Shown one piece after another: positions 24,836 to 34,020 of a DNA stretch of 64,000 bases. Numbering within the stretch: the stretch's first letter is position 1; every line of letters begins with the position of its first letter. Source of the stretch: Mycolicibacterium frederiksbergense (lineage in GTDB: Bacteria; Actinomycetota; Actinomycetes; Mycobacteriales; Mycobacteriaceae); the NCBI RefSeq assembly GCF_029893345.1, contig NZ_JARXVE010000008.1:62001-126000 (forward strand), given 5' to 3'. The translations under genes were made by a program, and so were the position numbers. A model generated the notes under the pieces. That model was not told where the DNA came from, did not search any database, and was given only the letters and a program-made list of their open reading frames with translations.

Positions 24836-26614
24836 CTAGAAGCGGTAGTCCCCCAACCACAGTGCATTCACGCCGGTCACCGCGCGCCCGGCCTGATCCA
24901 CGATCCCGAGCACCGACTGGCCCAACAACGCACCCACTGCCTGCGGCAACGACGCGGCGGCCGGTTGCGAGGAAGGCTTGGGCCGCAACATGTCCAAGAC
25001 CGACGAACCGGGGTAGCTGCGCACCCGCACCTTGGTGTCCGGATCCAGCCCGGCCAGGACCTTGGCCCGGATGATCGCGGCACGCAGGCCGCCGAGTTCA
25101 TCGACCAGACCCCGGTCCTTGGCGTCGGCACCGGTCCACACCCGCCCTCGGGCCACCGCGTCGACCTGCTCGACCGAGAGCTTGCGCCCGTGCGCCACCC
25201 GCTCGACGAAATCGGTGTACAGCAGGTCGGCCTCGGCTTCGACGTGGGCGTACTGCTCATCGGTGAACGGTGCATCCGTCGACCAGGCATCGGCATTGGC
25301 GTTGGTGCGCACCGCGTCGGAACCGACGCCGAGCTTGTCCTTGAGCTCGCGTGACACCAGCTTGCCGGTGACCACACCGATGGATCCGGTGATCGTGCCG
25401 GCGTTGGCCACGATCTCGTCGGCGGCCATCGACACGTAATAGCCGCCTGAGGCGGCCACCGCGCCCATCGAGGCGACGACGGGCTTACCGTGCTCACGCG
25501 CCCGAACCACCTCGCGCCAGATGGTTTCCGATCCGCTTACCGACCCACCGGGAGTATCCACCCGCAGCACGATCGCCGACACCTCGTCATCGGCGGCGGC
25601 CTCCCGCAGGGCCGCGGCAATGGTGTCGCCGCCGGCGCTGGAACGCCCCACGGGCAGCACCTGCGGCCCACCGCGACCGCTGACGATAGGGCCGTGCAGG
25701 GTCACCACCGCGACGGTGGGTTTGGTTTTGCGGCCCGGGATCGGCGGCGCGGGTACCTTCGCGGCGGCCCGCGCATAGCGTGAAAGGTAAAGCCGCGGCA
25801 AGGCATCCGGGTGACTGTCGGCATCGGCACCGGCCGGGCCGCCGGACAGTTCACCGATGCGCGCGTACGCCTCGTCGCGGAATCCGATCCGGTCGACCAG
25901 CCCAGCGCTGATCGCAGCGTCGCGCAGCACGGGTGCGGTGTCGGCCAACTCGTCGAGCGCCGCAAGGGTGAGGTTTCGCGATTCCGCGACGGCCTGCCAC
26001 ACCTGGGATCGCAGGCTCTCGATCATCCGGCTGTCGGCTTCCCGGTGCGCGTCGGTGTACCGGTCCTCGGTGAAAAGGTTTGCCGCGGACTTGTATTCAC
26101 CCCGTGCGACGAACTGTGCCTCGATCCCGGCCTTGTCCAGCGCGTCGCGCAGGAACATCGCGTTGGTGGCGAACCCGACCAGGCCGACGCTGCCCGACGG
26201 CTGCATCCACACCTCGCGGAACGCCGATGCCAGGTAGTAAGACAGTGTGCCCGGGTAGGTTTCGGCCCAGGCCAGCGTCGGCTTGACCGCGCCGAAGGCG
26301 ACGATGGCGTCCCGCAGTTCCTGCACCGGACCGGGCGCGGCGGCCGGCAGCTGTACCCGGGCGATCAGCCCGGCCACCCGCTCGTCCTCGGCGGCGCGGT
26401 GGATGGCGGCAACGGCCTGACGCAGCACCATCGCGCGTCCCCCGCCGGCGATCATGGCGAGCGGGTCGAACCCGGTGGTCTCGGGCGGGGCCGTCTGCAG
26501 ATCCAGTTCGAGCACACAGCCCTTGGGCACGCCGTGATGGCGGGCGGTGTCCACGCGCCGGGTCAATGCGCGGATGTCGTCGAGATCGGGAATGCCGGGG
26601 AGAAAGGCGACCAT
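24836..26614 (-). CDS. sppA: Signal peptide peptidase SppA (protease IV, 67K type)
   Basis: A 592-residue S49 serine protease with two tandem ClpP-fold domains. The Ser/Lys dyad is split between them: K175 in RGEYKSAANLF and S389 in AVAASGGYYVSM. It digests cleaved signal peptides in the membrane region. No N-terminal membrane helix is evident, unlike E. coli SppA. The start ATG at 26614 was chosen by analogy with the mycobacterial protein; the Shine-Dalgarno is weak and 26638 is possible. In M. tuberculosis sppA follows rplO, whereas here a hydrolase and a PHA operon lie between them. Confidence 0.88.
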   Translation of the reverse strand: MVAFLPGIPDLDDIRALTRRVDTARHHGVPKGCVLELDLQTAPPETTGFDPLAMIAGGGRAMVLRQAVAAIHRAAEDERVAGLIARVQLPAAAPGPVQELRDAIVAFGAVKPTLAWAETYPGTLSYYLASAFREVWMQPSGSVGLVGFATNAMFLRDALDKAGIEAQFVARGEYKSAANLFTEDRYTDAHREADSRMIESLRSQVWQAVAESRNLTLAALDELADTAPVLRDAAISAGLVDRIGFRDEAYARIGELSGGPAGADADSHPDALPRLYLSRYARAAAKVPAPPIPGRKTKPTVAVVTLHGPIVSGRGGPQVLPVGRSSAGGDTIAAALREAAADDEVSAIVLRVDTPGGSVSGSETIWREVVRAREHGKPVVASMGAVAASGGYYVSMAADEIVANAGTITGSIGVVTGKLVSRELKDKLGVGSDAVRTNANADAWSTDAPFTDEQYAHVEAEADLLYTDFVERVAHGRKLSVEQVDAVARGRVWTGADAKDRGLVDELGGLRAAIIRAKVLAGLDPDTKVRVRSYPGSSVLDMLRPKPSSQPAAASLPQAVGALLGQSVLGIVDQAGRAVTGVNALWLGDYRF

Positions 26615-26731
26615 GATTCGAGCGTACCGACGGTCCACCGCGGCTCGCCTGAGTCGCGCCCGACCTCGATTCCGCAGCTTGATTCGGCCGAAACCGCGCT
26701 GGCCGCCCAGAGCCGAGGCGACAATGCGCTG

Positions 26732-27964
26732 ATGGTTCTCAACGTCACGGTGTCACCGGACCTGATCGGCGGGGACGTCGACGAAGGCTACGGCCGGGTC
26801 GCCGACGCATTCCGCGCCAACTTCGCCAACGGCCACGAGGTCGGGGCGGCGCTGGCGGTGTATCGCGACGGCCGCAAGGTGGTCGACCTGTGGGGCGGCT
26901 ACCGCAATGGGCTGACCCGGGCGCCGTGGCAGCGCGACACCATGGTCAACATGTTCTCGACGACGAAAGGCGTTGCCGCGCTTGCCGTCGCACTGGCGGT
27001 ATCCAAGGGGTTGCTCTGCTATGACGCCCGGGTCGCCGACTACTGGCCCGAATTCGCCCAGGCCGGCAAGGGCGATGTCACGGTCCGCCAACTGCTGGGG
27101 CACCAGGCCGGTCTTTCGGCACTGAAACCGGCACCCACCCTGGCCGATGTCGCCGACCCGGCCCGGCTGTCGACATTCCTTGCCGCGCAGGCTCCCGCGT
27201 GGCCGCCGGGCACCCGGCACGGCTACCACGCGGTCACCATCGGCTGGTATGAGTCCGAACTCATCCGCCGGACCGACCCGGCCGGCCGCACTCTGGGCCG
27301 GTTCCTCGCCGATGAGATCGCCGGCCCGCTCGGGTCGGACCTGCATATCGGCCTGCCCGACGGCGTGGACCGCGATCGCCTGGCCCATATCCACAGTTGG
27401 GCTCGCATCGAGGTGCTGCGGCATCTGAGGGTGATGCCGCCCGGGTTCGTCGCGACGTCGTTGAACCCGTTCGGCCTGGCCGCCCGGACCGTCGGCGTCC
27501 CTAAAGGCGTCAATGCCTTCGACGGGGACTACAACCGCGACGAGGTGCGCGCCGTCGAGATCCCGTCAGCCAACGGCATCGGTACGGCCCGGGCGGTCGC
27601 CCGGATCTACGGCAGCGCGGCCACCAGCGGCACCGAGATCGGTCTCACGGCAGACACGGTCGCAGCACTGGCGGCACCGCCGGTGTCCCCGAGCGCCGGG
27701 GTGCGCGACAAGGTGTTGCACGTCGATGTGGCCTACTCGCTGGGTTACTGCAAACCTTTCCCGCATTTCGCATTCGGGTCGTCGGGCAAAGCATTCGGCA
27801 CACCGGGTTTCGGCGGGTCCTTCGGGTTCGCCGACCCCGACACCGGAATCGGGTTCGGCTACGTGATGAACCGGCTGGGTTTCCACCTGTGGAGCGATCC
27901 GCGCGAACTCGCGGTGCGCCAGGCGCTGTTCCGCGATGTGCTCGGCGCCCGCCCGCAGACCTGA
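26732..27964 (+). CDS. Beta-lactamase-fold serine hydrolase (class C/esterase-like)
   Basis: A 410-residue member of the beta-lactamase-related esterase family. The nucleophile motif S-x-x-K is S76-TTK79 (MFSTTKGV). The tyrosine is likely Y165 (GYHAVTIGWY), and a late GFGGSFGF segment stands for the third motif. No signal peptide is visible, so it is more likely an intracellular esterase or lactonase than a penicillin-binding enzyme. The start ATG at 26732 is the first one consistent with family length. The reading upstream in the same frame is antisense to sppA. It is divergent from sppA with a 117-bp spacer. Confidence 0.85.
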   Translation: MVLNVTVSPDLIGGDVDEGYGRVADAFRANFANGHEVGAALAVYRDGRKVVDLWGGYRNGLTRAPWQRDTMVNMFSTTKGVAALAVALAVSKGLLCYDARVADYWPEFAQAGKGDVTVRQLLGHQAGLSALKPAPTLADVADPARLSTFLAAQAPAWPPGTRHGYHAVTIGWYESELIRRTDPAGRTLGRFLADEIAGPLGSDLHIGLPDGVDRDRLAHIHSWARIEVLRHLRVMPPGFVATSLNPFGLAARTVGVPKGVNAFDGDYNRDEVRAVEIPSANGIGTARAVARIYGSAATSGTEIGLTADTVAALAAPPVSPSAGVRDKVLHVDVAYSLGYCKPFPHFAFGSSGKAFGTPGFGGSFGFADPDTGIGFGYVMNRLGFHLWSDPRELAVRQALFRDVLGARPQT

Positions 27965-27968
27965 GCGG

Positions 27969-29153
27969 TCAGGGCAACCGGCGGTCCACCTCGAAAGCCA
28001 GGCACAGCTCGGCCAGGTCGCGCGGATGCGACAACGACCGCCCGGTGCGTTCCTCGATCCGGTGCAGCCGGTGCCGGACGGTATTGGGATGGACATAGAT
28101 CGCGGCCGCGGTGCGATTCGCCGAGCCGCCGGCGTCGAGCCACGCCTCGAAGGTCTCGACCAGCATCGCCTGCTCCTCGGCGGGCAGGTCGCCGAACTGG
28201 CCGAGCACTCCGCGGCCGACGCGCTGCATGACGTCGGGAGCCGCGACCGCGGCCACCGCCAGCGGCGAGTCGTCGAAGACCTGCACCAACTCCCCGTCGC
28301 GGGGTTTGGCGGCGACGGCCAGCCGCGCGAAGCGCAGCGCCTCTCCGGTGTCGGTGAGGTCGCGGAATTCCGGGCTCATGCCGACCCGGGAGGTCGCCGC
28401 GGCGCGCAGCACCGCGATCAGATCATCGCGGGCCGACGGGCGGCGCAGGTGCACGATTCCCACCTGCTGATCGGGCAGCAAGCGCCACGCGGACCGAATG
28501 TCGCGGGTGTCGAGCCGGTTCGCGATATCGGGTAGCCCGGCCTTGCCGACGCCCGGAACTTGCGCCGCCACAACGACATACGGTCCCGATGTGGGCAGAC
28601 GCAGGATATCCGCGGCGTCCCAAAGGTTCTGGGTGTCGGTGATCCGCCCGAACAGGATCGCCTCGACCAGCGCGGAGCGCTCCTCCTCGTGGCTCAGGAT
28701 TTTCTGGGTCAGCTGCTCGCGGTAGCCCCCGACCATCGCCTGGGTGAACGTGTCCTGGGCCAGCATGATCTGCGAGGTGGCGTCGAGGATGACATCCGTC
28801 GGTATGCCGATCGCCTTCGCCTGCGCCAACGATGCTTCCCACATGAACCGGAAACCCACGCGGTAGGCGCTCATCACGGCCGTCAAAGGCGCGCCGGCGA
28901 GCGCGCGCAGTTTCCCGGTGTCCTGCGCGACCGACACATCGGCATCGACCGCGCCGGTCAGCGCCTCGAACACATACGTCATGTTGTCCAGGCAGCTGCG
29001 CCGCAGGTCATCGGGGGTGACCAGGCTGGAATTGGCCTCGTAGAAGTCCACGCTGTGCCGGATTTCCTCGGCCATTGCGGCGGCCAGTTCGTCGGCGCGA
29101 GTCAGCAGTACCTCGCCGAGTCTGGCGATGCTCGGGGCGGGCGCCGTACCCAT
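27969..29153 (-). CDS. PucR/CdaR-type transcriptional regulator
   Basis: A 394-residue regulator. It has a helical N-terminal region (about 1-165), a central GGDEF-like/sensor segment, and a C-terminal PucR HTH at about 335-385 (ANRTAAAIYVHPNTVRHRLHRIEE). It ends 4 bp from the opposing hydrolase gene. It is divergent from the fadD-phaC-phaZ operon with a 144-bp spacer, which makes it the candidate controller of PHA metabolism here. Its ligand is unknown. No obvious large palindrome is present in the spacer. Confidence 0.85.
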   Translation of the reverse strand: MGTAPAPSIARLGEVLLTRADELAAAMAEEIRHSVDFYEANSSLVTPDDLRRSCLDNMTYVFEALTGAVDADVSVAQDTGKLRALAGAPLTAVMSAYRVGFRFMWEASLAQAKAIGIPTDVILDATSQIMLAQDTFTQAMVGGYREQLTQKILSHEEERSALVEAILFGRITDTQNLWDAADILRLPTSGPYVVVAAQVPGVGKAGLPDIANRLDTRDIRSAWRLLPDQQVGIVHLRRPSARDDLIAVLRAAATSRVGMSPEFRDLTDTGEALRFARLAVAAKPRDGELVQVFDDSPLAVAAVAAPDVMQRVGRGVLGQFGDLPAEEQAMLVETFEAWLDAGGSANRTAAAIYVHPNTVRHRLHRIEERTGRSLSHPRDLAELCLAFEVDRRLP

Positions 29154-29297
29154 ACCGACACGATAGGCGCGCGGGGCCCCGGATGTGGGCGCTCACACCG
29201 TGGCGCCGTTGACGTTGTTCCCGCCACCATCGCCTTCGGCCGCGGCCGGGATCACCATTGGTACATCGGTCAGTATCTCCCGACCCCGGAGGAACCC

Positions 29298-30809
29298 ATG
29301 TCCAACCTGAGCATGACCCTTGTTGATACGGCCCGTGATCTCCCGCGCCACAACGCATTACGGTGCGATGACATCACGTTGACCTACGCTGAGTTCAACG
29401 GCGCAGCGGCGCGGGTGGCCACCCTCCTGGAGCGTGCCGGGGTGGAACCCGGCGACCGCGTCGGGATCATGCTGCCGAACAGTCCCGCGTTCGCCGTGGT
29501 GTTCTACGGCATCATGCACCGGGGAGCGATCGCGGTACCGATGAATCCGCTGCTCAAGGCGCGTGAGGTCGAGTTCTACCTGTCCAACACCGACGCGAAG
29601 GTTGTGTTCGCGACGCCCGACTTCGCCGCTGCCGCCGCCGACGGCGCCGCGGCCGCCGGAGCGCGGCTCTGGCTGGTTGACGACGCCACTCTGGCCGAAC
29701 TCATCGCCGACCTCCCCGAACAGCCCGCGCCAGTGCAACGGGCGGACTCCGACACCGCGGTCATCCTGCACACCTCCGGCACCACCGGCAAGCCCAAGGG
29801 GGCCGAGCTCACGCACGGTGGGCTGCGGCGCAACGCCGAGATCGCGGTGCGCACCCTGATCCAGATCGGTCCGGACGACGTGGTGATGGGTGCACTTCCG
29901 TTGTTCCACGTCTTCGGGTTGACCTGCGGTCTGAACGCCGCGATCACCGTCGGCGCGACCTTGGCGCTGGTTCCGCGGTTCGACCCGCGCACCGTGATGC
30001 AGTCGATAGCGCGCAACGGTGTCACCGTTTTCGAGGGTGTGCCCACCATGTACTCCGCGCTGCTCAGCGTGGCGCCGGACTTTCCGGGGTCGACCACCGC
30101 GTCGCTGCGGGTGTGCGCCTCCGGTGGCGCCGCCCTGCCGGTGCCGGTGCTGAGCGAGTTCGAGAAGACCTTCGGGTGCATGGTCCTCGAGGGCTACGGC
30201 CTGTCGGAGACGTCTCCGGCCGCCTGCTTCAACCACCCCGATCGGCCAAGGAAGCCCGGCTCCATCGGTACGCCGATCGAAGGTGTCGAGATGCGCGTCG
30301 TCGACACCGACGGCACCGAGGTGCCCATGGGCGAGCCGGGCGAAATCCAGATCCGCGGACACAACGTGATGAAGGGCTACTGGAATCTGCCCGATGCGAC
30401 CGCGGCAGCCATCTCGCCCGAGGGCTGGTTCGGCACTGGCGATATCGGCAAGGTCGACGCCGACGGCAATTTCTACATCGTCGACCGCAAGAAGCAGATG
30501 ATCATCCGCGGCGGCCTGAACATCTATCCCCGCGAGATCGAGGAAGTGCTCTACGAGCATCCGGATGTCGTCGAGGCCGCCGTCATCGGCATCCCGCACG
30601 ACAGCCTCGGCGAAGAGGTCGGTGCGGCTGTCGCCCTCAAGCAGGGGGCGCAGGCCACCCCCGACGAGTTACGCGACTTCGTCAAGGAACGGGTCGCCGC
30701 CTACAAGTACCCGCGCCGCGTCTGGCTGGTCGACGCCCTGCCCAAGGGTCCGACGGGCAAGATCCTGCACCGCGAAATCACCGTTCCCCCTTCAGAAAGC
30801 ACTCGATAA
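29298..30809 (+). CDS. Long-chain acyl-CoA synthetase (FadD family)
   Basis: A 503-residue ANL-superfamily ligase. The ATP/AMP motif is TSGTTGKPKGA (159-169). Later motifs are EGYGLSETSP, GWFGTGDIG, and the C-terminal lysine in GPTGKILHRE. It activates a fatty or hydroxy acid to its CoA ester. A GGAGG precedes the ATG at 29298. phaC begins 2 bp after the stop, so acyl-CoA formed here is well placed to supply PHA synthesis. It could also recycle hydroxy acids released by the depolymerase. Confidence 0.9.
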   Translation: MSNLSMTLVDTARDLPRHNALRCDDITLTYAEFNGAAARVATLLERAGVEPGDRVGIMLPNSPAFAVVFYGIMHRGAIAVPMNPLLKAREVEFYLSNTDAKVVFATPDFAAAAADGAAAAGARLWLVDDATLAELIADLPEQPAPVQRADSDTAVILHTSGTTGKPKGAELTHGGLRRNAEIAVRTLIQIGPDDVVMGALPLFHVFGLTCGLNAAITVGATLALVPRFDPRTVMQSIARNGVTVFEGVPTMYSALLSVAPDFPGSTTASLRVCASGGAALPVPVLSEFEKTFGCMVLEGYGLSETSPAACFNHPDRPRKPGSIGTPIEGVEMRVVDTDGTEVPMGEPGEIQIRGHNVMKGYWNLPDATAAAISPEGWFGTGDIGKVDADGNFYIVDRKKQMIIRGGLNIYPREIEEVLYEHPDVVEAAVIGIPHDSLGEEVGAAVALKQGAQATPDELRDFVKERVAAYKYPRRVWLVDALPKGPTGKILHREITVPPSESTR

Positions 30810-30811
30810 CC

Positions 30812-32494
30812 ATGTCCGCACGATTCGAAGAGTTGGCTGCCCCGCTGGACCTGCTGCTGGTCAACTCGACCCGCAACTTCGCCGGGCGGATGATGCCCAA
30901 CGCGTCCTGGGCCCGGCTCGGAGGGCAGCTGGCCAGGCACCCGCGTACCGTCGCCGCCGAAGTCGGCAGTCTCGGCCGCGAACTCGCGATGATCGCCGCC
31001 GGCGACTCCGAACGCGGCCCGGCCCGCTCCGACAAACGCTTCAGCGACCCTGCGTGGCAGGGCAATCCGTTGATGCGCCGCACCATGCAGGCCTACCTGG
31101 CGACATCGGACACCGCGGAGCAGTTGTTCGCCGACGCGAACCTGAGCTGGCGGGATCGGGAGAAGATGCGTTTCGTGCTGGACAACCTCATCGAAGGGTT
31201 GTCCCCCACCAATAATCCCGTGCTGAGCCCGCTCGGCTGGAAGGCGCTGATCGACACCGGCGGGCTCTCCGCGGTGCGCGGTCTGCGGGCCTTCGCCCGC
31301 GACATGGGCTCCAAGCCGAGGGTTCCGGCGATGGTCGAGCCGGACGCCTACGAGGTCGGCGAGACGGTGGCTGTCACCAAGGGCGCGGTGGTGCTGCAGA
31401 CCCGGATGTTCGAGTTGATTCACTATGCGCCACAGACCCCGACGGTGCGGCAGACCCCGCTGCTGATGGTGCCGCCGGTGATCAACAAGTACTACATCAT
31501 GGATATTGCCCCAGGCCGCAGCATGATCGAGTACTTCGTCGCGCAGGGACAACAGGTGTTCGCCATCTCGTGGCGCAATCCGGTGGCACGGCATCGTGAT
31601 TGGGGATTCGACGCGTACGGCGCGGCGATTGTAGAAGCGCTGGACGCGGTCTGCACCATCGCCGGCACCGACAGCGCGCATCTGCTCGCGACCTGCTCGG
31701 GCGGGATCCTGGCGGCCATGGTGGCCGCACATCTTGCCGAGATCGGCGAGGGGGACAAGATCGCCGGGTTGACGCTGGCGGTGACCGTGCTGGACCAGAA
31801 CCGTGCCGGGTTCGCCTCCGCGGCGATGAGCGAACGCTCGGCACGGGCGGCGATCCGATCCTCGGCAAGGAAGGGTTATCTCGACGGACGCGCGATGGCC
31901 GAGATGTTCGCCTGGCTGCGCCCGACGGATCTGGTGTGGCGGTACTGGGTGAACAACTACGTCCAGGGCCGCACCCCGGCCCCCTTCGACGTGCTGTTCT
32001 GGAACGCCGACACCACCCGGATGACCGCCGCCCTGCACCGCGACATGGTGCTGATGGGTCTACACAATTCGCTCACGACGCCGGGTGCGGTCACCATGGT
32101 CGGCAGCCCGGTCGACCTCGGCAAGATCACCACGGACGCCTATGTGATCGGCGGAATCGCCGACCACATCTGCCCGTGGCAGGCCACCTACCGCAGCGCT
32201 CAGTTGCTCGGCAGCAAGGACAACACCTACGTGCTGTCCTCCAGCGGTCACATCGCCGCACTGGTCAACCCGCCCGGTAATCCCAAAGCGTCATACCAAG
32301 CGGGGCCCATCGACGATCTCACCGCCGACGAGTGGGCAGCCGCGACCGAGACCAGCACCGACTCCTGGTGGCCGCATTACATCCAATGGCTGGCCGCACG
32401 CAGCGGGCCCGAGGTGGCGGCACCGACAGTGTTGGGTGGCAAAGGATTCGAACCACTGGCACCGGCCCCCGGAACCTACGTGCGGGAGAAGTGA
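30812..32494 (+). CDS. phaC: Polyhydroxyalkanoate synthase
   Basis: A 560-residue PHA synthase with an alpha/beta-hydrolase fold. The lipase-like box is ATCSGG with the nucleophile C295. The other triad residues are D451 (GIADHICPW) and H480 (SSSGHIAALVNPPGN). It polymerises 3-hydroxyacyl-CoA onto carbon-storage granules. Its length fits class I/II enzymes that work as homodimers. It is flanked by fadD and the depolymerase in one operon. I see no phaP phasin or phaAB genes in the window, so monomer supply must come from beta-oxidation or elsewhere. Confidence 0.93.
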   Translation: MSARFEELAAPLDLLLVNSTRNFAGRMMPNASWARLGGQLARHPRTVAAEVGSLGRELAMIAAGDSERGPARSDKRFSDPAWQGNPLMRRTMQAYLATSDTAEQLFADANLSWRDREKMRFVLDNLIEGLSPTNNPVLSPLGWKALIDTGGLSAVRGLRAFARDMGSKPRVPAMVEPDAYEVGETVAVTKGAVVLQTRMFELIHYAPQTPTVRQTPLLMVPPVINKYYIMDIAPGRSMIEYFVAQGQQVFAISWRNPVARHRDWGFDAYGAAIVEALDAVCTIAGTDSAHLLATCSGGILAAMVAAHLAEIGEGDKIAGLTLAVTVLDQNRAGFASAAMSERSARAAIRSSARKGYLDGRAMAEMFAWLRPTDLVWRYWVNNYVQGRTPAPFDVLFWNADTTRMTAALHRDMVLMGLHNSLTTPGAVTMVGSPVDLGKITTDAYVIGGIADHICPWQATYRSAQLLGSKDNTYVLSSSGHIAALVNPPGNPKASYQAGPIDDLTADEWAAATETSTDSWWPHYIQWLAARSGPEVAAPTVLGGKGFEPLAPAPGTYVREK

Positions 32495-32507
32495 CGAGGG
32501 CGCCGCC

Positions 32508-33323
32508 ATGACCGAAACCTACGTGGCCGCGGGCGGCCAGCGCATCCGCGTGGACATCCGGCCCGGCACGGGCGTGCCCCTGGTGTTGTGCAACGGCATC
32601 GGCGCCAGCCTCGAAGTGCTGGACCCGTTCGTCGAGCGGCTGGACCCGGGGCTGACGGTCATCCGGTTCGACGTCCCAGGCACCGGCGGCTCGCCGAATT
32701 CGGCTCTGCCGTATGGGATTCCGTATCTGGCATGGGTTCTGGGCCGGGTGCTGACCAAACTCGGCATCGACGTCGTCGACGTCCTCGGGATGTCCTGGGG
32801 TGGCGCATTGGCCCAGCAGTTCGCGTTACAGAACCCGCGCCGCTGCCGGCGACTGGTGCTGGTGGCCACCGGGACCGGTGTGCTCATGGTGCCGGCCCAT
32901 CCCCGGGTACTGGCCAGGATGCTGACACCGCGACGGTTCACCGATCCGGGATATGCGGCAACGATCGCGGGCGACCTCTACGGCGGCACCGTCCGCACCC
33001 ACCCGCAAGACGTGGCCCGCATCTTCGACACCCAGCTGCACGCCGGCTCGAAGGTCGGCTACCTGCATCAATTGCTCGCCGGATCGGTGTGGACCAGCCT
33101 GTTCGCGCTGCCCGCGATCTGGCAGCCCACCCTGGTGGTCGCCGGCACCGACGACCCGATCATCCCGATCGCCAACGCGCACATACTTTCGCGCTTCATC
33201 CCGCACGCAACGTTGCATCTGCACGACGGCGGGCATATCGACCTGGTCACCAACGCGGTCGAACTGGCACCGGTGGTCAGCGACTTCCTGCGGAACCCGG
33301 TGCCGACGCGCGGTGGGCCGTAA
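32508..33323 (+). CDS. phaZ: Intracellular medium-chain PHA depolymerase (alpha/beta hydrolase)
   Basis: A 271-residue alpha/beta hydrolase with catalytic triad S96 (GMSWGGALAQQFA), D216 (GTDDPIIP) and H243 (DGGHIDLV). The region around the nucleophile, and segments such as VLVATGTGVLMVPAHP and GYLHQLLAGSVWTS, match the Pseudomonas PhaZ family as I recall it. It would release hydroxy acids from stored polymer. The start ATG at 32508 is 13 bp after phaC. A strong hairpin follows the stop. Confidence 0.85.
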   Translation: MTETYVAAGGQRIRVDIRPGTGVPLVLCNGIGASLEVLDPFVERLDPGLTVIRFDVPGTGGSPNSALPYGIPYLAWVLGRVLTKLGIDVVDVLGMSWGGALAQQFALQNPRRCRRLVLVATGTGVLMVPAHPRVLARMLTPRRFTDPGYAATIAGDLYGGTVRTHPQDVARIFDTQLHAGSKVGYLHQLLAGSVWTSLFALPAIWQPTLVVAGTDDPIIPIANAHILSRFIPHATLHLHDGGHIDLVTNAVELAPVVSDFLRNPVPTRGGP

Positions 33324-33337
33324 CTGCGCCTCAAACG

Positions 33338-33377
33338 CATCCAGCCCCCGCACGCTGTTGCGTGCGGGGGCTGGATG
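33338..33377. terminator. Bidirectional 18-bp hairpin between phaZ and rplO
   Basis: Arms 33338-33355 and 33360-33377 pair perfectly around a TGTT loop. The stem contains a run of five C:G pairs. It lies 15 bp after phaZ (plus) and 11 bp after the rplO stop (minus), so it can end both convergent transcripts, including the spc ribosomal operon. There is no long T-run, as is usual in mycobacteria. Confidence 0.85.
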
Positions 33378-33388
33378 ACTGCGCTTGA

Positions 33389-33832
33389 TTACAGTTCGTT
33401 GGCGCTGCCGCCGGCGGCGGTGATCGCCTCACGGGCACTGCCGCTGAACTTGTTGGCGGTGACGTCGACCTTGACGGCCAGCTTGCCGTCGCCGAGCACC
33501 TTCACCAGGGAGTTCTTCCGAACCAGGCCCTTGGCCACCAGCTCGTCGACACCGATGGTGCCGCCCTGCGGGAAAGCCTTGGCGATGTCGCCGACGTTGA
33601 CGACCTCGTACTCGGTGCGGAAGCGGTTCTTGAAGCCCTTGAGCTTCGGCAGCCGCATGTGGATCGGCATCTGGCCACCCTCGAACGTCACCGGGACGTT
33701 CTTGCGTGCCTTGGTGCCCTTGGTGCCACGGCCCGCGGTCTTACCCTTGGAGCCTTCACCACGGCCGACGCGCGTCTTGGCCTTCTTCTCGCCAGGTGCG
33801 GGCTTCAGGTCGTGCAGCTTGATAACGCTCAT
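33389..33832 (-). CDS. rplO: 50S ribosomal protein L15
   Basis: A 147-residue L15 with the glycine/lysine-rich N-terminal extension (KTRVGRGEGSKGKTAGRGTKG) that threads into 23S rRNA. It is the last gene of the spc operon here. In most bacteria secY follows directly. In this genome secY is about 23 kb away. The C-terminus SAREAITAAGGSANEL is intact. Confidence 0.97.
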   Translation of the reverse strand: MSVIKLHDLKPAPGEKKAKTRVGRGEGSKGKTAGRGTKGTKARKNVPVTFEGGQMPIHMRLPKLKGFKNRFRTEYEVVNVGDIAKAFPQGGTIGVDELVAKGLVRKNSLVKVLGDGKLAVKVDVTANKFSGSAREAITAAGGSANEL

Positions 33833-33837
33833 GATTC

Positions 33838-34017
33838 CTAGACCTCCTCGACGGTGACGAGGTGATGAACGGTCTTGATCAGACCACGGGTCTGTGCGTT
33901 GTCCTCACGAACCACGGACTGACGAATCTTCTTCAGTCCCAGGGTCCGCAGGCTTTCGCGTTGCTTCCAGCGTGCGCCGATGGTCCCGCGCACCTGGGTG
34001 ATCTTCAGCTCTGCCAT
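33838..34017 (-). CDS. rpmD: 50S ribosomal protein L30
   Basis: A 59-residue protein found by reading the gap between rpsE and rplO. It starts MAELKITQVRGTIGARWKQ and ends HHLVTVEEV. The segment TLGLKKIRQSVVREDN is typical of bacterial L30. The stop (TAG) is 5 bp from the rplO start. The gene is short and easily missed. Confidence 0.95.
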   Translation of the reverse strand: MAELKITQVRGTIGARWKQRESLRTLGLKKIRQSVVREDNAQTRGLIKTVHHLVTVEEV

Positions 34018-34020
34018 GGG

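Noticed and set aside
25811..26731. Upstream extension of the serine hydrolase gene
   Set aside because: It is antisense to sppA and has no domain. The family length fits the ATG at 26732.
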